Shown in pieces: positions 22,268 to 31,350 of a DNA stretch of 64,000 nt (its first letter is position 1; every line of letters starts with the position of its first letter). Location of the stretch: NCBI GenBank assembly GCA_949316235.1, contig OX438748.1:4839001-4903000 (forward strand). Reading direction: 5' to 3'. The notes beneath the pieces were generated by a model. The model did not search any database. It was given only the letters and a program-made list of their open reading frames with translations, and was not told where the DNA came from. The stretch is from Oegoconia quadripuncta (taxonomy: Eukaryota > Arthropoda > Insecta > Lepidoptera > Autostichidae). The translations under genes and the position numbers were made by a program.

Positions 22268-24286
22268 TTAGTTATTTGTTAAGTTCCTATTTGAACTTCT
22301 TAATCTATCTCTATAATTTAATTGACAAGGCAAAGATTTAACTGATATCTCTTCTTCATTATTACCAAGAGATACCTCAGATAGTTCTATAGAATTACTT
22401 GAACTTAACTTACTTTGATTTTTGTTACCACACTGGTTAAATATTTGGATACAACAACCAGTAGAATTATGTGAGGTACCTTTACAAAAGAAGTACTTAT
22501 AAAGTTTATACAACGAAAACAAAAATATAGAAACAATGGCTAAATATGTCAAGGCAGAGTAATAACTACTATATTTAATAATATGAGGTTGATCCTCAAT
22601 TTTATTTAATTCTTGTTCTAGTCCGTCGATCTTATGCGCGGCTAGATTCAAAGATTCTAAGTCGATGTGAGTTAAGGTTATCGGAGATAATGAAGGCAGA
22701 GTTTTATTATATATCTCCTTTTTACAACAGTCATCTGAAACTATATCAAAATCTAATAATAATTGACTTGGAACAATAAAATCGTTATCTGTGCTCGGCA
22801 CGAATTGGATAGTTTTACAATAAGCTATACAGTTCTCAGGTAAGCTTAGTACACCTGTACCCAACAGTGGATAGTCTGCGACATTGCTATCACATTTTAC
22901 AGTGAGCTTATTTGCTTTTGATTGCACAAAGATCCATTTGTTATTGTTTAATTTCTGCCATATATCTATAATTCCATATAGCAATTTAGAATTACATTCC
23001 GAAGGTAAGCTCAGGGCGACTTCGGTTAATAATCGAGTTTCGCAGATTGGATTATTTATAGTAGAAAATATAGAAATAAGAGGACATATTGAATATAACT
23101 TATTAATTAACTTACAGTCACTAAGACTATTGAAAGTAGTATAACTTAATCTATCGTCAGTTACAGCTAAATACAAATGTGAGGGATAGATGAGGGCAAA
23201 GGAATTAGGATTTTCGGGGTAGTGCGGAGTTGGTAGAGGGATAACCTTGAAAACGTCAAATTTAGTAGGGGATATGAGAGGTATTCTTAACACAAAAAAT
23301 ATTTTACCATTAAAATAATAAGAAATTAGCTTAGATACATCTATAATTATATGGATGTTATCTATATTGAGCGATGCGGGGAAATCTAAGTTCCTCTTAA
23401 CAGAGTTGGAATGTTTTTCAAGTTCGCTCAGCAGTGTCATAGGGTTGATAACACTGGGATGAAGAATGTTTGCTTTGGCAAACAAGATTGAATTTAAGAT
23501 AGTATCGAGAGCATTGGAGATGACCAGCAGTGAACTCTCTATTATATTAGCAAGGTTATTGACCTTAATCATAACAAAATAATAATTATTATTTTGGTTT
23601 AAGTTTATTAGAATAACCTCTAGGGTCTGTAATCTTTTATTTAACTTATCTTCGTTACTAGTTAGCTTAGAAATAGTAGAATTAAAATTATTAATAGTAG
23701 ATTTAATTACGTGTATATTTTCTTTCATTAATTTCAATAACTCTTTATCGCTGTCTTGACAGGCTGATAAAGCGCTATCATATTTTCTAGCATCGTCGGC
23801 ATCGAGGGTGCCGAAAAAGAATTTTAGAACTTCTCCTCCAAATTCTAACGATCTCTTGGAGCGATAATGGGATTTAGTAGAAATAATATGTGATAAGGAC
23901 TCGAATTTGGCAATGTTTGATTGGTATAGGACTTCGAGAGGATTATAAAAATCTTTACAATCACTATTTATAAGAGATGAGGCTCTTAAGCAAAAATCTA
24001 GAGTGTTATCCAGCATCTGCTTCACGTTTGCTAGATGTGGTTTAAATGGTATGATATCTACATTTGTTACAATGTTCCAAAAATCATTGAAATAATACAC
24101 AGAGCGTTCAGGGTCATAGTATAAACCAGGGCTGTGTTGTATAGTATCTATCGAAGCCAGCGGTTCGCAGAAAACCAGCGGCGTATATCTGAAATAGAAA
24201 TTGTTTAGTTTGACACTATATAGAAGCGCATCAGTTACGCGCGGGTTTGATTTCATTGACGTGGTACTTAACATGTTTACGACCAA
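22268..24286 (-). CDS. env: errantivirus envelope glycoprotein (F-like fusion protein)
   Basis: 672 codons, uninterrupted. Errantivirus Env proteins are membrane fusion glycoproteins related to baculovirus F and are made from a spliced RNA. Visible here: a furin-type RSKR at residues 142-145; directly after it a hydrophobic segment with FFFGTLDADDARKYD, characteristic of the F/Env fusion subunit; a coiled-coil-like stretch around 175-260; cysteine-rich ectodomain at 380-525; one membrane anchor at about 577-598 (ALTYLAIVSIFLFSLYKLY); and a cytoplasmic tail of about 70 residues. Several N-x-S/T sites are present. The first 40 residues lack a clear signal peptide, so the true N-terminus may come from an upstream exon. 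The frame overlaps the pol end by 56 nt. Intact; function inferred from the family. Confidence 0.9.
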   Translation of the reverse strand: MVVNMLSTTSMKSNPRVTDALLYSVKLNNFYFRYTPLVFCEPLASIDTIQHSPGLYYDPERSVYYFNDFWNIVTNVDIIPFKPHLANVKQMLDNTLDFCLRASSLINSDCKDFYNPLEVLYQSNIAKFESLSHIISTKSHYRSKRSLEFGGEVLKFFFGTLDADDARKYDSALSACQDSDKELLKLMKENIHVIKSTINNFNSTISKLTSNEDKLNKRLQTLEVILINLNQNNNYYFVMIKVNNLANIIESSLLVISNALDTILNSILFAKANILHPSVINPMTLLSELEKHSNSVKRNLDFPASLNIDNIHIIIDVSKLISYYFNGKIFFVLRIPLISPTKFDVFKVIPLPTPHYPENPNSFALIYPSHLYLAVTDDRLSYTTFNSLSDCKLINKLYSICPLISIFSTINNPICETRLLTEVALSLPSECNSKLLYGIIDIWQKLNNNKWIFVQSKANKLTVKCDSNVADYPLLGTGVLSLPENCIAYCKTIQFVPSTDNDFIVPSQLLLDFDIVSDDCCKKEIYNKTLPSLSPITLTHIDLESLNLAAHKIDGLEQELNKIEDQPHIIKYSSYYSALTYLAIVSIFLFSLYKLYKYFFCKGTSHNSTGCCIQIFNQCGNKNQSKLSSSNSIELSEVSLGNNEEEISVKSLPCQLNYRDRLRSSNRNLTNN

Positions 24287-26672
24287 CTGATAATATTACA
24301 TTAGTTTTTCCTTGCAATTTTATAATTTTGTATGGACCTTTCCAAATAGGAGACAAGGCCTTACGAAGTCTATGATGTTGCCTTAAGTAAACTTGGTCGC
24401 CTGATTTATAGGAAGTATCACGGCTAGATTGGTCATAGTATTTTTTGGAAATTTCCTTACTTTTGGAAATGTTTTCCAAAGCTTTTTGGCGGCTAAGTTT
24501 CATGCGATATTGTAGAGCGCGGATATATTCATGATAGGTATTAGTGTTAGAGTCATATAAGGAACTAGGAATAGTAGGTTTATATCCATATAATAGTTCA
24601 TATGGGGTGAATTGTGTCGTACTATGAGGCATAGTGTTAAAGGATAAAATTGCGGTAGAAAGGTAACAATGCCAATCGTTTTGATTGTCATTCACAAAAG
24701 ATTTTAGATACTCTTTTAAGGTAGCGTGACTACGTTCTAACGCGCCGTTAGTTTGAGGGTGATAGGGACTAGTAAATAAGGATTTAATTTTACAAATTTC
24801 TGTAACTTGTTTGAAGAGCTCAGAGGTGAAACAGGTACCTAAGTCGGTAAGAATGGTTTTTGGAAAACCGAAAAGAGAGGTAAAATGTATTAAATTACGA
24901 GCAATTTCGTCACTCGTGGAAGATACCATGGGATAGGCATTTGAAAATTTGGTTAAGTCATCTTGGAGTGTTAATAAAAACTTGAATTTTTGAAAACCCG
25001 CTTCGGGTAATGGACCTACGACATCTAAGGCAAGTCTCTCAAAAGGGCGAGTACTAGATGACGTGATTTCCATAGGAGCTTTATTACAGGCGCGCAAAGG
25101 CTTGTTGATTTGGCACATTTTACAACTTTTTACATAATTTTCGATGTCGGAACGCATCGATTTCCAATAGTAAGAGGCCTTTAATCTGTTGTACATCCTT
25201 TTCATTCCAGGATGACCTGCAATAGGAGAGTCATGATTTTCTTTGAGTAATTTAGGCACTTCGGCCGGAGTAGGGTAAATAATTTGATTTTTGTAAATAT
25301 GTATTTTCAAATTTGTATTGTGAAAAATGAAACACATCATATTATAAATCTTGTTATACGCTAATTTAGAAAAGGGTTCCGAGAAGTCGGAGATAGCGAG
25401 GTCATTAGCGTCAGCATTTTCATGCACAAGCTTATCGCGTAGTTTTATTAGGATACTAAATATTGTTTTAAAGTTGACTTCATCATAATGATGCACCTTA
25501 GTAAATAAGAAATAGTAATTTTTATCGTTGGAATGGTAAGATGAGACGGTCTCTGATTGCCGTTCGGTTGCGAGTAACTCGGATGAGTCATGTAATTGAG
25601 ATATGATCTCTTGGATTTGAGGGATAGATTCGTCAAAATCTAGAGAGGTTGGACAAGCTATTATCTTGTATTTAGATAGGTGAAGTGGTTGGGAGTGTTC
25701 CTCAATCACTGTGTTAGAGGAAGGTAGAGAGTTAGTGAATTGCAATTTGAAATACTTTTCATAAGGGATGTTATTTAATTTATCGTGATCGATTGCATGG
25801 ATGGGAATGCGAGATAGAGCATCGGCGTTTGAATTTTGTTTGCCTTGCTTGTATATGATCTCGTAATCATATTCCTCCATTTTGAGTCGCCAACGAATGA
25901 GACGGCTCCCGGGGTCTTTGACATTGAAGAGCCAGACAAGGGGCCTATGATCTGTGACGATCTTAAATTTATTTCCATATAGATAGGGTCTGAAGGTTTT
26001 TATTCCAAATAGAATAGCGAGAAGCTCCTTTTCAGTGGTTGAATAATTTCCTTCTTGTTTGTTTAAAGTGCGGGACGCGTATGCTATAGGCTTATCTTTA
26101 CCGATATCGCCTTGAGATAAAATTGAGCCGACTGCGAAATTTGAGGCGTCCGTCGTTAATATGAAGGGTTGCTTAAAATCTGGATACTGTAGCAACGGAG
26201 CTGAAGTTAGAAGGTCTTTGAGAGAATTGAAGGCTTGTTCTTGTTCATGAGACCAATAGAAGATAGCGTCCTTCTTAAGAAGAGAAGTAAGAGGCTTTAC
26301 GATTTTCGAAAAATTATTAATAAATCGTCGATAGTAGCCAACTAGTCCGAGAAAGGATTTGATGTCCTTGGGTGTTTTCGGCTTAGGATATTCTTTGACT
26401 ACTTTGACTTTGTCCGGATTTGGTAATACACCTTTATCGGTGATGATGTGCCCAAGATAGGTGACTTCACGTCTGAGGAATTCACATTTATCGGGCTGGA
26501 GCTTGAGGTTAAACTCACGAAATCGATTGAAGACTAGTTTTAATTTGGAAATGTGAGATTGAAGGTCGTGGCTGTACAGGATACAGTCATCAAGATAGAT
26601 GTAGCAATGAAGACCTTGGAGACCAGAAAGAACAGTGTTCATGAGACGCTGGAATGTGGCAGGGGCATTTTT
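24231..26672 (-). pseudogene. pol: errantivirus pol, 3' part: RT palm to integrase
   Basis: Continues the pol frame directly after the in-frame TAA. Counted from the Met at 26642 (803 residues): YLDD of RT at 16-19; RT thumb and connection; RNase H with D165 (TTDAS), the TEKELLAI segment at 203-210 and D231 (DHRPL); linker; integrase zinc finger H470, H477, C507, C510; catalytic D540, D600 and E636, a D,D(35)E spacing; and a C-terminal GPY/F-like segment (WKGPYKII, about 768-775). No further break. It would act in reverse transcription and integration as part of Gag-Pol, but is separated from gag by the stop. The annotated Met is only the first ATG after the stop, not a natural start. Confidence 0.9.
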
Positions 26673-28046
26673 TTAGCCGAATGGCATCCTGGTGAACTCA
26701 TAGTGCCCAGATGTGCCGTTAGTACCCACAATAGTAAAACCAGTTTTTGCTGCGTCAGCAGGGTTTAATTTAAGTTGATGAAAGCCACTGGCGAGGTCCA
26801 GGGTCGTGAAATATTTTGAATGTCCTAATTGATCTAGGATGTCGGTGATAAGAGGCAGAGGATAGATTTCGGATACAGTGACGTCATTTAAGCGGCGGTA
26901 ATCGATAACTACTCGCCATTTTCGTTTGCCTGAGGCGTCCATCTTTTTTGGGACCACCCAGACTGGGGCGCTCCATGGCGAATGAGAAGATCTAATAATG
27001 TCTTGCTCTAACATTTTCTTAATTTGATTTTCCACTTCTTCCTTGTGGCATTCAGGGAATCGATATGATTTGACGTGGATTGGAGCTGAATTTCCGGTAT
27101 TAATTGAATGTTGAATGGCGTCTGTACTTGTGAGTGGTTCGCCTTCGAGATGAAAGATGTCACTATATTGAGAGCAGCATTCTAAGAGCGCTGATTTTTC
27201 TTCAGCGTTGAGATGAGAGCAACGGATTTGGTTGAGAACTCGATCTAAACGATCTGAGGTGGATGAGGGAGATATAGCATTAATTTGCGTTTCTGGTACA
27301 GATTCAGAGGTGATGTTATCGAGAGGAGTGAGGCTTATAAGATAGTCTTTAACTACGACATCATGCTCGGTTGTATTTAAAACTGAGACATTTATTCTCA
27401 TACTTGGTTTAATTTTAACTAACGAGTTAGCAACATAAACACCTTCGCAGATTTTATGATCTAGAACAAGAGCTTCACTAAGGTGCTGGAGCTCTTTATG
27501 ATCATTTGAGATGGCACATTCGATAACTGTTTCTGATCGTGCCGGTAGGACATAGGAAGGCTCGCTGAAGGAAATAGGAATAGAATGACCTTGTATGATA
27601 AGGATGCTTTGTGAATATATTATATCTGCTTGCAATGACTTCAGGAGATCATTTCCAATGATACCGTCATGTCGGAGATTGACGTTATCGTCCACAGCGT
27701 GAAATATATGATTGAAGCTGGTGGAACCTTGGTTGATTACGTCATAATTGAAATCGAAATATAACTGTAATGTACCTAAAGTTTCGTAGCTAGAGTCAGA
27801 ACTATTTATGCCTCTAATTTTGACTTTATTGTCTATACACAGATGAGGATTCTGTGTCGATTTTGGTAATTTTATTAGGCTGATGCTCGCTCCTGTATCA
27901 ATGAGGAACCGTAGAGGTTTCTCAGATAAATGAGTTTTAATAGAGACTTGAGGTAACGAGACGTTGCAGCTGATACTTTTTATCTCATAGCTAGGCATAG
28001 AAGAACTTGCAGTGCGAGATTCAGATGATGGAACATCGAGGTTAGT

Positions 28047-28310
28047 ATGAGGTTTAGTACAAGATTCAGTGTTAGAATTAGCATAAGATTTAGTATAAGA
28101 TTCAGTGGTAGATTTGGTATGAGATTTAGTATTAGATTTAGTATTACATTTAGTATTAGGTTTAGTATTAGATTTAGTATAAGATTTAGTATTAGATTTA
28201 GTATTAGATTTAGTATTAGATTTAGTATAAGATTTAGTATTGGATTTAGTATTAAATTTAGGATAAGATTTAGTATAAGATTTAGTATTAGATTTGGGAG
28301 AATTGGTAAA
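28047..28310 (-). repeat. 12-bp tandem repeat coding TKS tetrapeptides in pol
   Basis: About 20 imperfect units of TTTAGTATTAGA (plus strand), read on the minus strand as Asn/Tyr-Thr-Lys-Ser. The unit length is a multiple of three, so copy-number change keeps the pol frame. It separates the frameshift site from the protease. Confidence 0.85.
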
Positions 28311-28325
28311 AGATTTAGAATGGGT

Positions 28326-28388
28326 CGTGTCCTTACTACATTTGTTAGATTTCGGCTGACACGTGACCGAAATCTGATTCAGTTTAAA
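28326..28388 (-). promoter_or_regulatory. -1 ribosomal frameshift signal with H-type pseudoknot
   Basis: On the sense strand the last gag codons are AAT TTA AAC TGA, so the heptamer T TTA AAC (28388-28382) is in the correct X XXY YYZ register and touches the gag stop. Pol is in the -1 frame. After a 6-nt spacer (28381-28376) there is a perfect 9-bp stem, AGATTTCGG (28375-28367) with CCGAAATCT (28355-28347). Within the 11-nt loop, CGTGTC (28363-28358) is complementary to GACACG (28331-28326), giving a 6-bp second stem, loop 1 of 3 nt, and a 15-nt A-rich loop. This matches the geometry of known retroviral and coronaviral -1 signals. Function is inferred; the pairing is directly visible. Confidence 0.88.
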
Positions 28389-29386
28389 TTATCATTTTCA
28401 TTACAATCATAGTCAGAGTCATGTTCTACGTGCATTATCATTTTATTCGGTGCGTTTGTACTTGCATCGGGCTGTCTTGGTTGCGACGGTCCCGATTGTT
28501 GATATGAGCGCTGAAATTGTACACCGGTATTGTTATCTGTGCGGCGTTGATTATTATATTGTCGCTTCCTACATTCATTAATTGTGTGACCTAGATTTTT
28601 ACAATAGGCACAACTTTTTACATTATTAGAAATAGAATTATTATGCACATGATTTAAGGGCATTACTTTTTGTATAGATTTATTTTTATAGCATTCAGAT
28701 GAGCTATGGCCCTTCTTATTACATATAGAACATTGCTTAGGGCTTTTATAAGTAACATTGCTTAATTTATATATTTTCTCCTCCTCAACAGCATGTGTGA
28801 TAGCATCATTGAGGGATGTTGGGTTACGACAGCGGACAATATACGAAAAGTTAGGGTTTAGACCCATAATAAAAGTGTTCAAGGCTAGGTCATCCATTGC
28901 GGCGATCCTACCTATTAATTCTTTTTTTTCTGCACAATTATTTTGGATATCGGCTTGTAGTCGTGTTAAGCACGATTCCAATCGCAAAGAATATTGAGTT
29001 ACGGTTTCGGATGGTAACTGCCTACAATTTTGGAGATCAATAAGGAGATGTGACGAATGTTTTTTCTCTCCGAAGCTTGATCTCAGGAAATATTTCAAAT
29101 CTGACCAAGTGCTAAAATTCTTAAGGCTACATGCTAACTGCGCCTTGCCTTCTAGTTGGGAAATAATAAATTTACATAGGATGGTTTGCTGTTCAGTACT
29201 GGCTAATGAGACAGCATTATCACAATTTGTGAGAAAGGCGGCTAGTGTTTCTCTGTCGCCTTTATATGGTTTTATGAACTTAGTGAGGAAGCTAAGGGTG
29301 ACTTTTTCGGCCATTTCTAAGGAGCCTTTAAGGTTAGATTTTGATTTGGGAGTTCCCACTACTTCAACAAATTCGAAGAGGGACAT
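28379..29386 (-). CDS. gag: errantivirus Gag polyprotein
   Basis: 335 codons, intact. Residues about 25-205 form a Ty3/gypsy-type capsid region (for example FSTWSDLKYFLRSSF at 91-105 and TVTQYSLRLE at 128-137), the part that assembles the particle. Two CCHC zinc knuckles follow, C219-C222-H227-C232 and C259-C262-H267-C272, which bind genomic RNA, then a basic, Gln/Asn-rich tail. An alternative ATG is at residue 25. The stop TGA lies in the frameshift site and overlaps the pol frame by 10 nt. Confidence 0.92.
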   Translation of the reverse strand: MSLFEFVEVVGTPKSKSNLKGSLEMAEKVTLSFLTKFIKPYKGDRETLAAFLTNCDNAVSLASTEQQTILCKFIISQLEGKAQLACSLKNFSTWSDLKYFLRSSFGEKKHSSHLLIDLQNCRQLPSETVTQYSLRLESCLTRLQADIQNNCAEKKELIGRIAAMDDLALNTFIMGLNPNFSYIVRCRNPTSLNDAITHAVEEEKIYKLSNVTYKSPKQCSICNKKGHSSSECYKNKSIQKVMPLNHVHNNSISNNVKSCAYCKNLGHTINECRKRQYNNQRRTDNNTGVQFQRSYQQSGPSQPRQPDASTNAPNKMIMHVEHDSDYDCNENDNLN

Positions 29387-29949
29387 ATATAGGGTAGGAT
29401 TTGGAACAGTGTTATACTCTACTTATATATAAAAGTAAAAATAAAATGAGTCTTTATGAATTCGCGCACATTAAAGTTGAGATAAGATCACTACACTTCA
29501 CTGCACTTTAACGAGATTTAGGTTGTGATGAGATAGTCTAGGATTTGGAAAAAATTGACTCACAGTAGTATGATGAGCAGCTTCATAGATACAGTGGATT
29601 GCGACGTCCAGGTAAAATCCAGCGACTCAGGGAGTCGTATAGGAAACTAAGATGATGATCCAGGTAGCGGCAGGGTCTCGAACAGACAGCGCTGGCTCAC
29701 GCCACAAGGCGGAGGCTGATAGTCGACTGACAGGGTGGTGGAGATGCAGGCTCACGCTAGAAAAGCGGAGGCTAACAGCAGGACTCTTGGTGCTGGTGCT
29801 GATGACGCTGGCTCACGCGAAAAGCGGAGGCTAACAGTCGACCACGTGGCGCACACGCACTTCACGAACACGAGGGTCCGGGTTTCGGATACCAGGCTCC
29901 GTAACGACGCGACGGAAGAGCTCACTGGTATCCCACTTCTGACACCAAT
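29387..29949 (-). other. errantivirus 5' leader with triplicated motif
   Basis: Untranslated leader between the primer site and gag. It contains three related units of about 36 nt (29691-29727, 29747-29783, 29807-29842), each with GGCTCACGC followed by GCGGAGGCT(A/G)A. Packaging or regulatory roles are possible; none is shown. Confidence 0.6.
29931..29947 (-). promoter_or_regulatory. primer binding site, tRNA-Leu type
   Basis: The sense strand reads TGGTGTCAGAAGTGGGA two bases after the 5' LTR. Its complement ends in CCA and agrees with the 3' end of tRNA-Leu as I remember it. Location and TGG start are certain, tRNA identity less so. Confidence 0.75.
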
Positions 29950-30176
29950 TGTTATGCGGTGGACCCCGTTTGGTTTTTTAAAAAAAACTAATTTATTCGA
30001 CACACCCGTTTATTATAAAAATTCGAGATTGCCTCGGTCTCAGGACCCGAAATTCTTGGACACGCGCGGTGTAGGTGCTAGGAAAAGACTGCTTGTGACC
30101 GCGTGGCGTAAACTAGTTTTATTAGAAGGAAAGTTACGAGTCAGCATTTTACTCGGTATTAATTATGGGTATAACA
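29950..30176 (-). repeat. 5' LTR of the errantivirus
   Basis: 227 bp with the same ends as the 3' LTR. It should carry the promoter. An AT-rich TTTTTATAATAAA segment may serve as TATA region, which I cannot confirm. Confidence 0.95.
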
Positions 30177-30180
30177 GCAC

Positions 30181-31100
30181 CAATGACACTGCTGCCTATC
30201 ATTGGCCTTTTACGATACAAACGGCTAAACAGATGCATAAAGGGTCATTTACTCAATTTAGCATTCTATAATTCTACAGACAGATAAAATATAAATTTAA
30301 GCAACATCATCGGGCTACACTAGCCCACTGGAAATAAAAAAGCTTAAATTAAAAATAAATACTGGCCTTGGGTGAGCTACTGAACCCTATTCGGTTCGCC
30401 GTTTCCACTTATGCTGATCATTTTGGGCAAATCGAATTCATCCAGATCTTTACAGCCGATGGATGGCTTCAAAATGCGCAGGCAAATGTGCAACGTCGTC
30501 AAAGAGTCAACGCACTGTAGCGACAAGAAACCCCTACTATCCTATATAGCCGACTATAATATTACTATTATTTATAATACAGGACAAACGAACGAGTTTC
30601 TCTTCTACACGAGGTATCAACAGCCTCGTGCTAAGCCAGACTTTTCCAAAAAATGTAACTTTCTAATTAACCCTTCCTGTGGTTAAGTTCAAAAGTTCCA
30701 CCAAGGTAATGTTTAGAGGGTCTTTGAGACCACCGAAAGTAAGAAACTAAGGTTTGTTCAAAATATTTGGTTATAAACAATAAATAAATTGCGCTGACAC
30801 CATACAAACCAACTTGCTCTTGTGGTACACTAGCCAAAGATTTATAAACCTAATTGCTTATTGTTTGGCTTTAATTGGATTCGAGCCTGCAACATTTAAC
30901 ATTACAGGAAGGAAACGTAACGATTAGTCATTTCCCACTAAGCATCATATTCATACTTCAATTTAACAGAGTTTACATTTGTGTAAGTGACTAAGCGAAG
31001 ATTTTCGCCAGAAAGTAGAACTCAAAGAATTAGTAACAATCTAAAATGGCAAGGGCACAAATACTTGTCAACTCTAGGTGTTACAAATAGCCCCCCGGGT
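30181..31100. other. repeat G continuation, then no clear gene
   Basis: 30181-30235 looks like the right part of the repeat into which the provirus inserted. 30525-30630 encodes ADYNITIIYNTGQTNEFL, weakly like the end of a Ty3-type RNase H (confidence low). Otherwise empty. Confidence 0.3.
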
Positions 31101-31350
31101 AGATGAGACAGCCACCTATGTCATCTTAGGATGTCTAGGCGCAACAGAATATCGCGCACAACACTTCGGGGCACCGAAGACGCTCCCAGAGTCGTCGGCA
31201 ACGTAAAGAGTCTGCTTGGCTTCTTGAAGGCGCTGGGTTGGCAAGAGTAGAGGTCATGCCCGGCGTATCACACACCATAATAGGAATGGATATGATCGCA
31301 AGACTAGGAATAAGATGGGATTTTAGCAACCAACTAGACGTAATATAGCG
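31100..31350 (+). pseudogene. retroelement coding remnants (LINE tail and protease-like piece)
   Basis: 31104-31245 reads DETATYVILGCLGATEYRAQ and, after a frameshift, SLLGFLKALGW, resembling the C-terminus of R1/Jockey-type LINE proteins. 31258-31345 reads PGVSHTIIGMDMIARLGIRW, resembling the end of a retroviral-type aspartic protease. The two probably come from different elements. Confidence 0.4.

Larger units (their letters stand above)
26673..28388 (-). pseudogene. pol: errantivirus pol, 5' part: linker, protease and RT fingers, ending at a nonsense codon
   Basis: The frame is open from just after a stop at 28389-28391 and is reached from gag by a -1 shift. The first ATG (27998) is not the true beginning. 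Order: about 20 copies of a four-residue unit (N/Y)TKS between about 28310 and 28050; a retroviral aspartic protease with FLIDTGAS (34-36 from the 27998 Met) and IIGNDLL; then the RT N-terminus with SPWSAPVWVVPKK, WRVVIDYRRLND, LDLASGFHQL and FTRMPFG. The next codon is TAA at 26673-26675, where relatives have a sense codon, usually Leu (TTA differs by one base). The frame continues unbroken beyond. Confidence 0.9.
21809..30176 (-). mobile_element. Complete errantivirus-like endogenous retrovirus (Ty3/gypsy group, env-bearing)
   Basis: An 8368-bp provirus on the minus strand with order LTR, primer binding site, leader, gag, frameshift site, pol (protease, RT, RNase H, integrase), env, polypurine tract, LTR. 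The LTRs are 227 bp each, start TGTTAT and end ATAACA, and differ at one base in a T/A run. GCAC at 21805-21808 and 30177-30180 is the 4-bp target duplication. The three-gene order, separate env and F-like Env identify the insect errantivirus type, and the mobile relatives TED and gypsy are known. The near-identical LTRs show that insertion is recent. The only break seen in the genes is an in-frame TAA in RT at 26673-26675. Confidence 0.95.

Noticed and set aside
26553..26768. Plus-strand frames within the provirus (also 22884-23144, 28758-28997, 29109-29432)
   Set aside because: Shadows of pol, env and gag on the opposite strand.
28047..28412. Plus-strand frame with Arg-Phe-Ser-Ile repeats
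   Set aside because: Antisense image of the TKS-coding tandem repeat of errantivirus pol.
29735..30271. 178-codon plus-strand frame across the LTR
   Set aside because: It runs antisense through the leader, primer site and 5' LTR, and part of it recurs in the other LTR; no protein family.
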